Assembly: GCA_020631735.1 (NCBI GenBank)
Contig: CM036159.1
Span: forward strand, 21,057,511 to 21,121,510
Direction: 5' to 3'
Length of the DNA: 64,000 bases
Source: Saccharum officinarum
Lineage: Eukaryota > Streptophyta > Magnoliopsida > Poales > Poaceae
The notes beneath the pieces are model-generated. The model saw only the letters and a list, made by a program, of their open reading frames with translations, had not been told where the DNA came from and made no database searches. Of this stretch, positions 21,462 to 31,642 are shown piece after piece. The translations under genes and the position numbers were made by a program. The stretch's first letter is position 1; every line of letters begins with the position of its first letter.

Positions 21462-22394
21462 TGTTGACAACCAAAAATGTCTATTTTTGTGAAGTTGTCA
21501 AAATGTGTAATGGACTTCACCATTACGTTCCTCTCGTCGAGGTGGTCAAAAAACAAATATGGAATGTTCAATTTAGAGTCCGGATGAGAGAGTTATGCCT
21601 CTGAGAAAATGTATGAACTACCGATAATACCGGTCCGAGATCACCGGTACTACCGGTCCGAGAAGGTTTGGCGCAGATATGAACTACCGGTACTACCAGT
21701 CCGAGACTGGTACTACCAATGGATGGCGGAAGAAGGCGCAGTTTGGCGTGAATATGAACTATCGGTACTACCAGTACGAGACCGGTACTACCGGTGGAGA
21801 CCGGTACTACCGGTAGAGCCTGACCGGTACTACCGGTAGGGTCTGTTCCGAATCTGACTCTCAGATTCCAAACTGATTTATTTTTAGATTAGTTTTTGGT
21901 AAGTTTTAGATGTGTAACACTTGAAGATTAATTCTTGGAGAGGTTTCCTACTGGGATAAGACCACTCCCTCTATATATATGAAAGGATCATGGCCGATTG
22001 AGTTCCCATCTATCCAATCATCATACAAACAAATCAATCTACTCTTTTTACCCCTTTTCTCTTCTCCTTCAATCTCCATGTTGTTCATCCCTTGATCCAC
22101 GACCAAGGATGACGTCCTAGGCTTGCCGGCCAACCTAGGGCAACCCGGCGACGTCCTTGCCCTGATGGGGTCCCTCCCGGGTGAGAGCTTCGATGGTTTC
22201 TTTGCTAGTTTACCTTAAAACTAGCCGGTTCTTCGTCACATAAGCGCGATTTGTTATCCTTTGGTGGTTTGTTTGTAAACCTCTCCATGCTTCACCATGA
22301 AAGAGTGATATATTGCTGCGTTCTCCAGTCCGTAGCGGCCCGAGCGTCCAATGTCCTTTCTGGTGTGTGATTCGGACCACATCCGACGTCAACA
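21462..22394 (+). mobile_element. Solo LTR with ACCGGTACTACCGGT array
   Basis: 933 bp starting TGTTGAC and ending GTCAACA, flanked by a perfect 5 bp duplication AAACC (21457-21461, 22395-22399). No internal region or second LTR is seen, so it is the product of LTR-LTR recombination. A TATA box (CTATATATAT, 21971-21980) gives the plus orientation. Superfamily not certain. Confidence 0.85.
21609..21845 (+). repeat. ACCGGTACTACCGGT motif array in the solo LTR
   Basis: Four exact copies of ACCGGTACTACCGGT and several decayed ones (CGGTACTACCAGT) in 240 bp. The unit is two ACCGGT half-sites around TACT, so it is close to a palindrome. It lies 125-360 bp upstream of the TATA box. Confidence 0.85.
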
Positions 22395-22557
22395 AAACCA
22401 CAAGAGAATATAAAACCATGCATAACATACCTCGGTAAGTTTATTTTGGGAAGGCATTGCTAAATACGCGCTATATGCAACAATAAATTATCTTATTTTA
22501 TGTCACGTGAGGTTTAATGCCCTTTTCACCTTGCAAGTCATTAATTTTGCATACTTA

Positions 22558-22802
22558 GACCAAGTATAATAAGAGGCTATAAGCTGGCTAAATGCTAAGG
22601 TGGAGGAGAGAAGATAGGAGAGAGAAGAGAAGCGGACTGTAATCTTATAGCCGGCTTAGGTATAAGAATCGAGAAACTTTTGTGAGAGAGATAAGTAGGT
22701 CATGCATTAATAGTGAAGAGCTAACTACTATATGGGTGGGTTGAGAGAAGACTATAAAAAAACCCTTACAGCGAGCAGTGGGCTGTATTTTTAGCCTCGC
22801 TC
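22558..22802. mobile_element. MITE, Tourist-like
   Basis: About 245 bp, flanked by TTA on both sides (22555-22557, 22803-22805). Inner ends carry GTATAATA-GGCTATAAGC on the left and GCAGTGGGCTGTATTTTTAGCC on the right, a common grass MITE pattern. Confidence 0.65.
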
Positions 22803-23153
22803 TTATCACTTAAAGACATAAAAGACAGGAATATCATGTACTTTCAAGGTTTTTTTGGAAAAAAGATACATTGTGTTACCAACTACTTCAACGTGCCATG
22901 TATAACAATTTATAGTAGTTGAAATCTCCGCGCGTTGCCACCGGAATTGGTAGAAAATTCTCGGATGAAGAATGGTCGATGAAGTGGTTGATGTAGTTTA
23001 TTTTGTTGGAGAGCATGTTATGCATGGTGGATTTGAGCTAGGGCCATGGGTGTACGGATGGACGCCTGCGAAATGGAGAGGAAAATTATACTAACGGCCA
23101 TGCTCATGGCACAGTGAAGCGCAGGTAGCCACGATGCCAACAACGTACGATCA
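22803..23153. other. Intergenic, nothing recognised
   Basis: No coding frame, repeat or element termini were identified. Confidence 0.5.
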
Positions 23154-23268
23154 GCCTGTTCGCTTGAGCTTTCAGCCGCTTATTTTCAGTCAGCCAGCAG
23201 TGTTTTTTCTCACATAAACCAGCCAACAGTACTTTCAGCCGCTTATTTTCAGCCCAAGCGAACAAGCC
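23154..23268. mobile_element. Short MITE with GCCTGTTCGCTT ends
   Basis: About 115 bp. GCCTGTTCGCTTGAGC at the left mirrors CCAAGCGAACAAGCC at the right, and the inner part repeats TTTCAGCCGCTTATTTTCAG twice. Confidence 0.72.
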
Positions 23269-23458
23269 CGATACCTACTACTCCGAGGAGGCACTCGTTA
23301 CAAAATGTCGGTAGTCGAGCATGGTCTCAACATCGGCTGGGTCACAGGCGAAGACGTTCTAGTCCAACGAATGGTGCTCGGTGACTCCATCGAGGCGGTC
23401 CTCCTATGGCGGCTCACGACCGCTTCGTCCTAGATCTCTGCTCCGGCCGGGTTACTTC

Positions 23459-24800
23459 TCATCAATGTGTGGTGGGCGTGGTCGTTACTACCACCCAATG
23501 TGTGGTGGGAGAAAAGTTTTGATGGTGTGGTTGTACGAGAGCTCAGCTTTAGAGTCAGTGGCTATATAGAGATTATAGATTATAGATATCTCCTTTCTGG
23601 TCTTTCTTATCATCTATGATATGTGACCACCTGCAAGTGCATATATATACGATGAATATGGAAGATAAAAAGGCAAGTCGCGTATGCATGGTCCCTTCGG
23701 ATACCCGGCAATTGTAGGTGTTATTGTTACTTATGATAAATGTGGTGGGTGTTGTTGCCGACCAATGTGTGGTGGGAGAAAAGTATTTTATTTCTGATGG
23801 TGTGGCCATATGAGAGCTCAGCTTTAGAGTTAATGTGGCTATATAGAGATTATATATATCTCTTTCCTTGTCTTTCTTATCATCTACGATGTGTGAACCA
23901 CCTGCAAGTGTGTATATATGATGAATCAAAGAAGATAAAACGCAAGCCGCGCATGCATGGTCCCTTCTGATACCCGACATTTGTAGGTGTTACTGTTACA
24001 TCTAATCAATGTGTGGTGGACGTCGCCGTTACTGCTGACCAATGTGTGGTAGGAGAAAAGTATTTTATTTCTGATGACGTGTGGTTGCATGAGAGCTCAA
24101 CTTTAGAGTGAGTGGCTATGAACTATATAGAGATTATAGATTATAAATATCTCTTTCCTTGTCTTTCTTATCATCTAAGATGTAGAGGCTACAAATTATA
24201 GATATCTCTTTCCTCGTCTTTCTTATCATCTAAAATGTAGAGACCATAGTGGACCACCTGCAAGTGTGTATTTATATTATGTGATCAATCACATGAGATA
24301 AAAAGACAAGCCACGCATGTATGGTCCCTTCGGATACTCAGTAATTGTAGATGTTACAGTAACTTTTGGTCAATGCGTCGTAACCGTTGCGGTTACTGTC
24401 GACCAATGTGTGGTGGGAGAAAAGTATTTTATTTCTGATGACGTGGTTGTATGAGAGCTCAACTTTGGAGTCAATGGATATGGACTATATAAAGATAATA
24501 GATAGATTATAGATGTCTCTTTCCTTATCTTTCTTATCATCTACAATGTGGAGGCTATAGTGGACCGCCTGTAAGTGCGTATATATATGATGAACCATAT
24601 ATAGAAGATAAAAAGGCAAGCCCCACATGTATGGTCCTTTCGGATATCCGACAATTGTAGGTGTTACTGGTACTTTTGGTCAATATGCCGTGGGCGTTGT
24701 GGTTACTATCGACCGGGAGAAAAGTACTATATTTCCGATGACGTGGTTGTATAAGAGCTCAACTTTAGAGTTAGTTGGTATGACCTATATAGAGATCTAT
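23459..24800. repeat. Five-copy degenerate tandem array, unit about 265-365 bp
   Basis: The anchor GAGAAAAGTATTTTATTTC (or a variant) occurs near 23511, 23775, 24052, 24416 and 24716. Each copy also contains GAGAGCTCAACTTTAGAGT, TCTTTCCTTGTCTTTCTTAT, an ACCACCTGCAAGTG block and CATGGTCCCTTCGGATA. The third unit is longer because CTCTTTCCT(C/T)GTCTTTCTTATC is duplicated inside it. No conserved protein frame. Confidence 0.85.
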
Positions 24801-25894
24801 AGATACGTAAACTTTACCGGCAAGGAGCTGAGGTCACAACTAATGATGATACTAAAAACACATCACGTGTAGCCACGTGGAGTGCTTAGCTATATACATA
24901 TCCAAACACGATAACCGTGCTCAAAAGCAAATCGTGCAACATGTGCCGCCGCCACCATCTGTTACGGTCAAAAAAGGCCATTGGTCTATATGCATGCCAA
25001 GTTGCTAAAAAACCAAATGATTTGCTTAATTTTATCCAGTTAATAATCTGGTCTCAAAAGATCTAATTTGACTGTCTGTAGCTTGGTTCAATCCTGATCT
25101 CTGAGACAGAGATGAAATTAATAATTCTGACTAAAGTGTGTGACGTAAGACTACATATATCTCATACACTTTTAAAGTGCAGCAGCTAATTAGTACTTAG
25201 TTGCTTAAACTATATCGACGACCGTAAGCTCGTTTGTTGGTATCACAGACAGAGTTGAATGGAAAATTCGAAGAGAGACGGATCGGAGAGAGTTGTGATG
25301 GAGACGGCTGGGAGCAGAAGTCCAGACGTTCACAACACATGCTGCTGAAAGTTAATTTGGACTGACTGACTAGATTAATAGGTCTAAAGCTATCTTGAGA
25401 AGAATAACCCATCCTTAGCCAACCAGCTGTCCTAAGCCTTGGAAAGCTGGAATCATATGAATCTCTGAAGGAGGAAAACTACAAATGCGAGAAAGAAATA
25501 CGTGCTGATGCACGGTCACGAAAAAACAAATCCGAGAAAGCATGGACTGCACTGTAAATTAGCATTCATAACGCGAACAAAAAATGATGAGAACCGTAAA
25601 TTTGCCATGAACATATATATGTTCAGTACTCCTAAACAAATTAATCAATTATGCTCCTCATTGATGTAACCATTAGTAATGCTTTATTTTACTGCCACCT
25701 TCTTGGATTTACCTATTTTGTTACAATAATATATAGAAGGATTTGGAAAGAAACAATATCATGGGTGGGATTGGGGACCCTGACGAACAAGCGAACAGGC
25801 AACTAGCCAAAAGCAACCACATACTGTACTACTCCTATGCTGGGTAGAGGTGAAGAGGACGGGCGGCCTCCGTGAGTGCGAGATCCGAGAATCT
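24801..25894. other. Intergenic, AT-rich
   Basis: No domain-like frame or element boundary was recognised in this 1.1 kb. Confidence 0.5.
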
Positions 25895-26232
25895 GACTCT
25901 GTGGGTGTTTTTGTTGGATGAGCTAAAATTTAGGTGGTGTCACATTAGATGTTATATAGGGTGTCGTACGGAGTGTTTGGATACTAATAAAAAAAATAAA
26001 TTACAGATTCCACTAGTAAACCGCGAGACAAATTTATTAAATCTAATTAATTCATCATTAGCATATGTTTACTGTAGCACCACAGTGTCACATTATGGAC
26101 TAATTAGGTTTTAAAAATTCGTCTCACAAATTAGTCACAATCTGTGTAATTAGTTTTTTTTATATTTAATACTCTATACATAGGTCTAAACATCTGACAT
26201 GATAGGGACTAAACTTTAGTTGGGAAACCACA
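25895..26232. mobile_element. MITE-like element with GTGGGTGTTT / AAACCACAC ends
   Basis: The left end GTGGGTGTTTTTGTT-GAGCTAAAATTTA mirrors TAAACTTTAGTTGGGAAACCACAC at the right. The body has ACTAATTAG and AATTAGTTTTTTTTAT blocks typical of grass MITEs. Boundaries are approximate. Confidence 0.6.
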
Positions 26233-27017
26233 CGCTAGTGGCGAGATTATATTAGACATGACATGTCATCTGCCGTAGACCCGGCCGGCATGTCTGTGTG
26301 GCCAGTCTATGGCTGACCTGAGAAAAGAATCCGGTCCATTAGGCTTTTTGCTCTGCTTCCTGCTCTCACCCGCTCGTAATCATGATGATTAAACGGGTAA
26401 TGATGGTGCATGGTTCACTCATCGTCAATGTAGACCAACTATGATTATGGTTAGATACTTAGATAGAACTAAACATATCTTAGCTGATTGTTATGTTCTG
26501 TAATTCCAGCTAATCATTCTTGTATACAGTACGTTATCACAACTTGACCAACAGACTACAACTGATCACAGCCTAACACTAGTTCGGAAAGCTCTGCTCA
26601 GGATGACAAAAGCAAGGCAATAAATACACAACGACGACAGTGGTCGATCCATTTCATTTCGGCCTTGCTGACACGCTGAGCTTTATTTATCCGCTGACAG
26701 CGATCGAGACTTGTCATGAATGAAGCTGACTCGTTGAGTTGTTGTTAAAAGAGAGCTGTTTGTTGATGAGTTAAGAAAGCGATTTGGTGCATGCGGCCAA
26801 GTTGCAAAGCCCCAAAGCCTAGCTACCAGCACCAGTGGGCTGGCTCTGCCTGCCTGAGCGGGGCTCGTGCACTGGACTGTAGCGGCTCGCTTGATACGCC
26901 CGACACGCTGCATGCGGTGGGCGCCGTGGGTCGGCAGGGGAAGAAAGCGACGCCGCGATTATTGATCAGACTGCGGAAAACAGCAGCAAACTACTTACCT
27001 GATTCGGGGTGACCGAA
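26233..27017. other. Intergenic, nothing recognised
   Basis: Short frames only. 26760-27000 is GC-richer but no domain or splice structure is convincing. Confidence 0.5.
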
Positions 27018-27262
27018 TTTGCACAGTGCCACCCCCGAACACTGTAGCACTTTTATTTTTTAGTGTAAAAAATTGTCCAAAAATTGATTAATTAGACTTA
27101 AAATGTTCGTCTCGCAAAGTACAATAAAACTGTGCAATTAGTTTATGATTTCATCTACATTTAGTACTTCATGCATTTGCCGACATTTTGATATGATGGA
27201 GAATCTCCTTTTTGCATAGTAGAATTTAGGGTGAAATCTGAAATCTAAACAAGGCCTACTCC
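27018..27262. mobile_element. Tourist-like MITE relic
   Basis: It shares blocks with the well-preserved copies at 38591-38854 and 55741-56002: TTAAAATGTTCGTCTCGCAA, TTTGCCGACATTTTGAT and CTAAACAAGGCC. The left terminus is decayed. Confidence 0.65.
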
Positions 27263-27339
27263 GAGAAGCTTTGATGGCAGCCTGGCGGTAGTCCAGAGCT
27301 AAACCACATGCAGGGCGCGTGTGCATGCAATGCATCGAC

Positions 27340-27816
27340 CAAGGAATTGTTTACATCCCAAAATTTTTTAGAAAAATTTCTGTAGCACTTTCGTTGTTAT
27401 TTAGCAATATTTATCCAACCATGAACTAATTAGGCTCAAAAGATTCATCTCGACATTTATAGACAAACTGTACAATTAGTTATTTTTTTACCTATATTTA
27501 ATGCTCCATCCATACTCCCCGTTCCAAAATATCTGTCGTTTTCGCTTCTCGAGAAACAACTTTGACAAAATATATATTAAAAAATATTAATATTTATTAT
27601 ACATAATTAGTATCATTGGAAAGATCTTTGTATTTAGTTTTTTAATAAATTTATTTAGAGATATAAATGTTACACATATTTTCTACAAATCGAGTTAAAC
27701 TTTTGGCACAAAAACCAGAAACAACACTTAATTGGGACAGAGGGAGTATGTCAAAGATCTGAAGTGACGGGTACCCTACGAAATTTTTTAGTTTTTTTTT
27801 GAAGTAAACAGGGCCC
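27340..27816. mobile_element. Tourist-like MITE interrupted by a Stowaway MITE
   Basis: Left half 27340-27514 (TGTTTACATCCC, GACATTTATAGACAAACTG, AATTAGTTATTTTTTTACC) and right half 27747-27816 (AAGATCTGAAGTGACGGG, GTAAACAGGGCCC) form one element once 27515-27746 is removed. Confidence 0.7.
27515..27746. mobile_element. Stowaway MITE nested in a Tourist-like MITE
   Basis: 232 bp, ends CTCCCCGTTCC and GGGACAGAGGGAG, TA target duplication at 27513-27514 and 27747-27748. Close relative of 39258-39493. Confidence 0.87.
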
Positions 27817-28284
27817 AAATTACTAGCGCACCTCCCACCTCGACTGGGCTGGGCGAGCGGGCTGAGCTCCGCTGAGGATTTTACATTTTTACTAGCTGCA
27901 AGCAGCAGCCTCAGGTTGGCAGGGTGTGCTCAGCTCGGCGGATTGAGATGGATGCGGCGACGAACCTTGTTCCTCGTCCATCGAATCGGGATACATGGCC
28001 GATGCTGATGGCTGCTAGTACTTTCTATGCAGCCGCGTTCATTTGGATCGTACTGCTGCGTATTGTCGGGACTCGGAAAGTGCTAGTATTTTTTTCGGAG
28101 GAAAAGAGGGGCTTTTTCTATTGCTCAGGAATAGAATTACAGCAATAATTTGCTCGATATAAACTGGCATGTCATTGCGCCAAACTGACGCACTATTCGA
28201 CCTCACAGCTAGCTGTGCGAGCTCGCGTGGGCAGCACAGTTTCCCTCTCTTCTCGTGTGGACTATCTTCCACTCAGAAATTAAT
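27817..28284. other. Intergenic, nothing recognised
   Basis: GC-mixed sequence with short frames on both strands and no supporting domain or splice pattern. Confidence 0.45.
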
Positions 28285-28427
28285 GGGCCTCGTTCGGCTG
28301 GCTGGTGGTTGGTCGCTGGTGCTAATTTATTGTAAGAGAAAAATACTGTTGACTGACTGGTGGCTGGTGACCGGTGCTAAAATGATGTGAGAGAAAAGCA
28401 TCGCTGGCTGGGCCAGCCGAACGAGGC
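28285..28427. mobile_element. Short MITE with GCCTCGTTCGGCTGG ends
   Basis: GCCTCGTTCGGCTGGC at the left mirrors GCCAGCCGAACGAGGC at the right. A second copy of the right end occurs at 28444-28462. Inner GTAAGAGAAAAATACTGTTG links it to the trio at 40677-41369. Confidence 0.72.
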
Positions 28428-28496
28428 AAGCCTCCTGCTGCTAGCCAGCCAGCCGAACGAGGCAACTGCTTGCTTGGCCATTGGCCTTTGCAACTA

Positions 28497-28703
28497 TAAA
28501 ATGTAGCAGTCCTCGGTATATCTGACATTCTGACTCTTCGTCAGGGCGCAGATGGCTGTATTGTCTGTCTCTAGAACCATTGGTGTCGCCGGATCATCCG
28601 CAGCCAGGCGACACCCTTCCCGTACCGCCATGGCCCCGACTCGGCGAGGGACCGCCCTCCATGCAGCAAGTAGGACCTCCCCAACATGATATCTGATGAC
28701 CAC
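28497..28703 (-). pseudogene. RNase H-like (RVT_3) fragment of a non-LTR retroelement
   Basis: About 68 residues: GEVLLAAWRAVPRRVG, then AVREGCRLAADDPATPMVLE and TDNTAICALTKS. This is the alternating pattern of the RNase H-like domain (RVT_3) found at the C terminus of plant LINE ORF2 and in related host-encoded fragments. Strand order is A-W-R, then A-EG--LA, then V-ETD. The first catalytic block and the C-terminal part are missing and no polyA tail follows. It is a relic only. No other LINE segment was found beside it. Confidence 0.68.
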
Positions 28704-30010
28704 GCCATCGGAACGTGCTAGTATTTGCAGTGGACTAGTATCTATAATCCATTAATCCTCGATCGTACAGTAGTGTATATATCATCGCTATCACCTTCCG
28801 GGCTTTCCCCCCTGTATGCATCATGCATGATTTGCGTGGCCCCGTGATTCCCTGCCTGTTTCCTCCTGCGGTGTCATGTTGCGGCCTGAAAGGTACCACC
28901 GAATCTGTAGTCATGTCCGTACCGCAAGGCTAACAATAAATGCAAGTATAATACTGTGTGGGGACGAAAACTGGTGTCCAAGAGGACAAGCCCACCCTAC
29001 CCTGAAAATACTATCGGGTCCGAGTAAATGAAAGAAAGAATTCATCATGGATGGTCCAGTCTTAGGCCTTTGGCCCAACCCACGTTATATCAAAGGAAAG
29101 CCTTTAGACGAACTGGCCTTCTCTGTAGGCTGGAGGAGGCCCAATCAACTTTTGAGTTTTGATCAGACATGGCTGATGCAGCAGGCGCCGGGTACCTCGG
29201 GCAGTAATCGCCTAGTCGGCAGAGCTGAGGTGCGCAAGGACTAGGGGGAGGGAGGAGGCACCAATCCGATGGCGGGTAGCCTGCTATGCAGCCCATGGAG
29301 GCTGGACGGAAGCTTGGACGACGGGGTACGCCGTAAGCGTCAGATGTGATGTGGTGCTAGTGTCGACAGAGCCGCCCGGAGCTCGACAGAAACTTTTTAG
29401 TTTTTTTGTTTGGAGTTCTCACAGAAGAAGAAATGTTGGAGTCCTCAAAAGCGCATCGAGAATTAAAGCTTCTACTTCTACTTCTACTGAAGATTATGAC
29501 CACAACGACAAAGTCTTCATGATCTTGTACTCTGTGGGTGACTCTGTGTTATACCGTTTATAATCATTGTCCACTAACAACGGATTTCATCCTTATATTT
29601 TATATTTCCTAAAGAGCAGGCGAAAAGATTTTGGTCTGGATCATTGCTGTAGATCCACCCTGCCAATCCATCACACTGAATCGGCGATTACTGAGTGATT
29701 TCTCAGGATGGCAGGATCACATTGATTGCTCTGAAAATATATTTTGGTGACACATCATATATTCCAAGAAATAAATGGTTAACTGGTCCAATGATTCTCA
29801 AGAAACAAAACACGATTATCTATAATAATAACTTGATTAAAGCAGCAATGCATTGCGCTTTCATTAAGACAACTTGTCCAACAATCAAAGAAAACAAGCA
29901 CAGTTCACTAAGATAAAATAAAATAAAATTATTACAAATGGCAGAACAACAAAGATCTTCAGCCTCCATCCTAGGCACCGGCTGCAACTTTGCAAGGTCT
30001 CTGCCTAAGC
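28704..30010. other. Intergenic, nothing recognised
   Basis: 1.3 kb without a supported gene. A few frames of 60-70 codons lack domains. A CTTCTA microrepeat occurs near 29470. Confidence 0.5.
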
Positions 30011-30495
30011 TTAAGCATCGTCAAAAGCGTTGGCGTGACACCGCGCACAAGGCTCCAGAACAGTCAGCTTAGCTGTAGGTGCAACTTTATCGTCAATGTA
30101 CCTTCTTATAGCTGCCACCGTTCTACATGCTTCGTCGACCACAGACTTGCTATAGCGAATGTCCAAATCATCCGAGCAACATGGAGACCTACCATCACCA
30201 CCACGAAAGGTGTCGAATGTAAGGCGCTTCAGTGAGGCTGCACTCTTGACAATGCAACATGTTAGCTCAACTAGGCTCTTTGTAGAGTTGAATGCTATCA
30301 TCTCCACAATCTTGAGGCGGTCGTGGCGCCGTTCAGGCAGCTGCCTCAAATGTGAAGAACCTACCAATTCGTGCCCCAAATCTGCCTCAGGAACCTAAGA
30401 CAATGTAAAACCAAGAGATTGAATCAATGAATGCACCCAAATTAGTCGCCACATATATTAATTTGCTGGATATATAAGATGGATAGCACCTTACC
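30011..30495 (-). pseudogene. C-terminal exons of an FBD/LRR protein (F-box family), fragment
   Basis: Two minus-strand exons are visible. The first ends at 30495 with NLSSTLSPDYDYFSLISLLD then ASPSLETWRLE, a leucine-rich block. The donor is GAG|GTAAGG. The second, 30011-30394, starts after TTAG and reads VPEADLGHELVG, HLRQLPERRHDRLKIVEMIA, SLVELTCCIVKSAASLKRLT, ending CARCHANAFDDA and a stop. This is the FBD-type C terminus common in grass F-box/LRR proteins, which act as SCF substrate adaptors. Upstream of about 30590 the frame loses similarity, and no F-box or further LRR exon is found before the assembly gap. It is either a truncated pseudogene or the tail of a gene hidden by the gap. Confidence 0.72.
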
Positions 30496-30590
30496 TCCAG
30501 CCGCCAAGTCTCCAAGGAAGGCGACGCATCCAACAAAGAAATCAGAGAAAAATAATCATAGTCTGGGGACAAAGTCGATGAAAGGTTAGT

Positions 30591-31033
30591 GCCGTGTGGA
30601 GGTCCGCGCTGGCGTCTTGCCTCTCTGTAGACGCTCTCCTGCTGACTGCACGCAAGCTGCTCGAAGCTTTGCCAGATCGGGTTCGCGTCCTGCTGTGCCT
30701 CTTCTGTGCGGCGGTTCCTCCGGCCCCGGTAACCTGACCTCTGCCAAGCTGCTGCTATGTATTTGGGGCATGGGCCGGAGCTCTTCTGAAGACCATGGGC
30801 CACCCTGGCCATGGAGGTGGCATACAACTTCATTGACGTGATGACATCCTAAATGTCGTTCTTGAAGCAGTGGTCTGGCTTCTCTGTTGAGCCTGCAGAT
30901 TCTAAGATGGAGTTGCCCGGATTAAATTTCCGCACGGGTCTCTGCATCGATCTTCAGGTTCGGCGTCTTTTTAATCTCCCGGTTATGACCTGTCTGGGCT
31001 CTTCTCGTCCGTTTTTTTCTTGTTGTCTCCTTT
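30591..31033. other. Unassigned sequence between the FBD fragment and the gap
   Basis: Open frames on both strands cross this stretch, but none has a domain that I recognise. It may belong to the missing 5-prime part of the FBD gene. Confidence 0.4.
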
Positions 31034-31133
31034 NNNNNNNNNNNNNNNNNNNNNNNNNNNNNNNNNNNNNNNNNNNNNNNNNNNNNNNNNNNNNNNNNNN
31101 NNNNNNNNNNNNNNNNNNNNNNNNNNNNNNNNN
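31034..31133. other. Assembly gap (100 N)
   Basis: Exactly 100 N, the conventional length for a gap of unknown size, so the two flanks may not be truly adjacent. Confidence 0.98.
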
Positions 31134-31642
31134 CCTAGGACAAAGTGGACAGATTAGATGGAGCCAACAATGCGACAATCTCTATTGTAGCCATCAAGCA
31201 TCCGTGTACCGTCTTCTAACTCTTAATAACCGGCCAACGTTTCGGTTTGGTATAAGCGTCTGCAACAAAGACTTCGAGGCCAGCAACTGGTCAACAATCA
31301 CCTTTAAAATCTCCCAACACCAACAACATACTGTCAACCTGATGTAACGACAAAATCTGGTGATAACATCGACACCTCCACTCCTCCAGCATAGAGTATA
31401 ATAATGAAGAAATAAGAGCATATTAACACATAAAAGGCGTAACTTAGGAGAACGAATATGACCTGAAACTACTTTCCCAGAGTTTTTCCACATTACCGAC
31501 CGACCATGTGCAGTCACTCGAGTAGCAAAAAGAACTCACAGATGGGGCCAACGGTGGCGTAATAACAGGCTAAGTTAGTTCTATAATAACAAAATGGCTC
31601 CCCTCCCTCGCTCCACATCCTCAAAACAAAATAGTCAGCGAG
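31134..31642. other. Region between the gap and the caprin-like stop codon
   Basis: The part nearest 31642 is presumably the 3-prime UTR of the caprin-like gene on the minus strand. Nothing else was recognised. Confidence 0.45.

Noticed and set aside
21609..21839. Tyr/Arg-rich frame made of repeated YYRS and LPVRD units
   Set aside because: A translation of the ACCGGTACTACCGGT DNA array in a solo LTR; no start context or domain.
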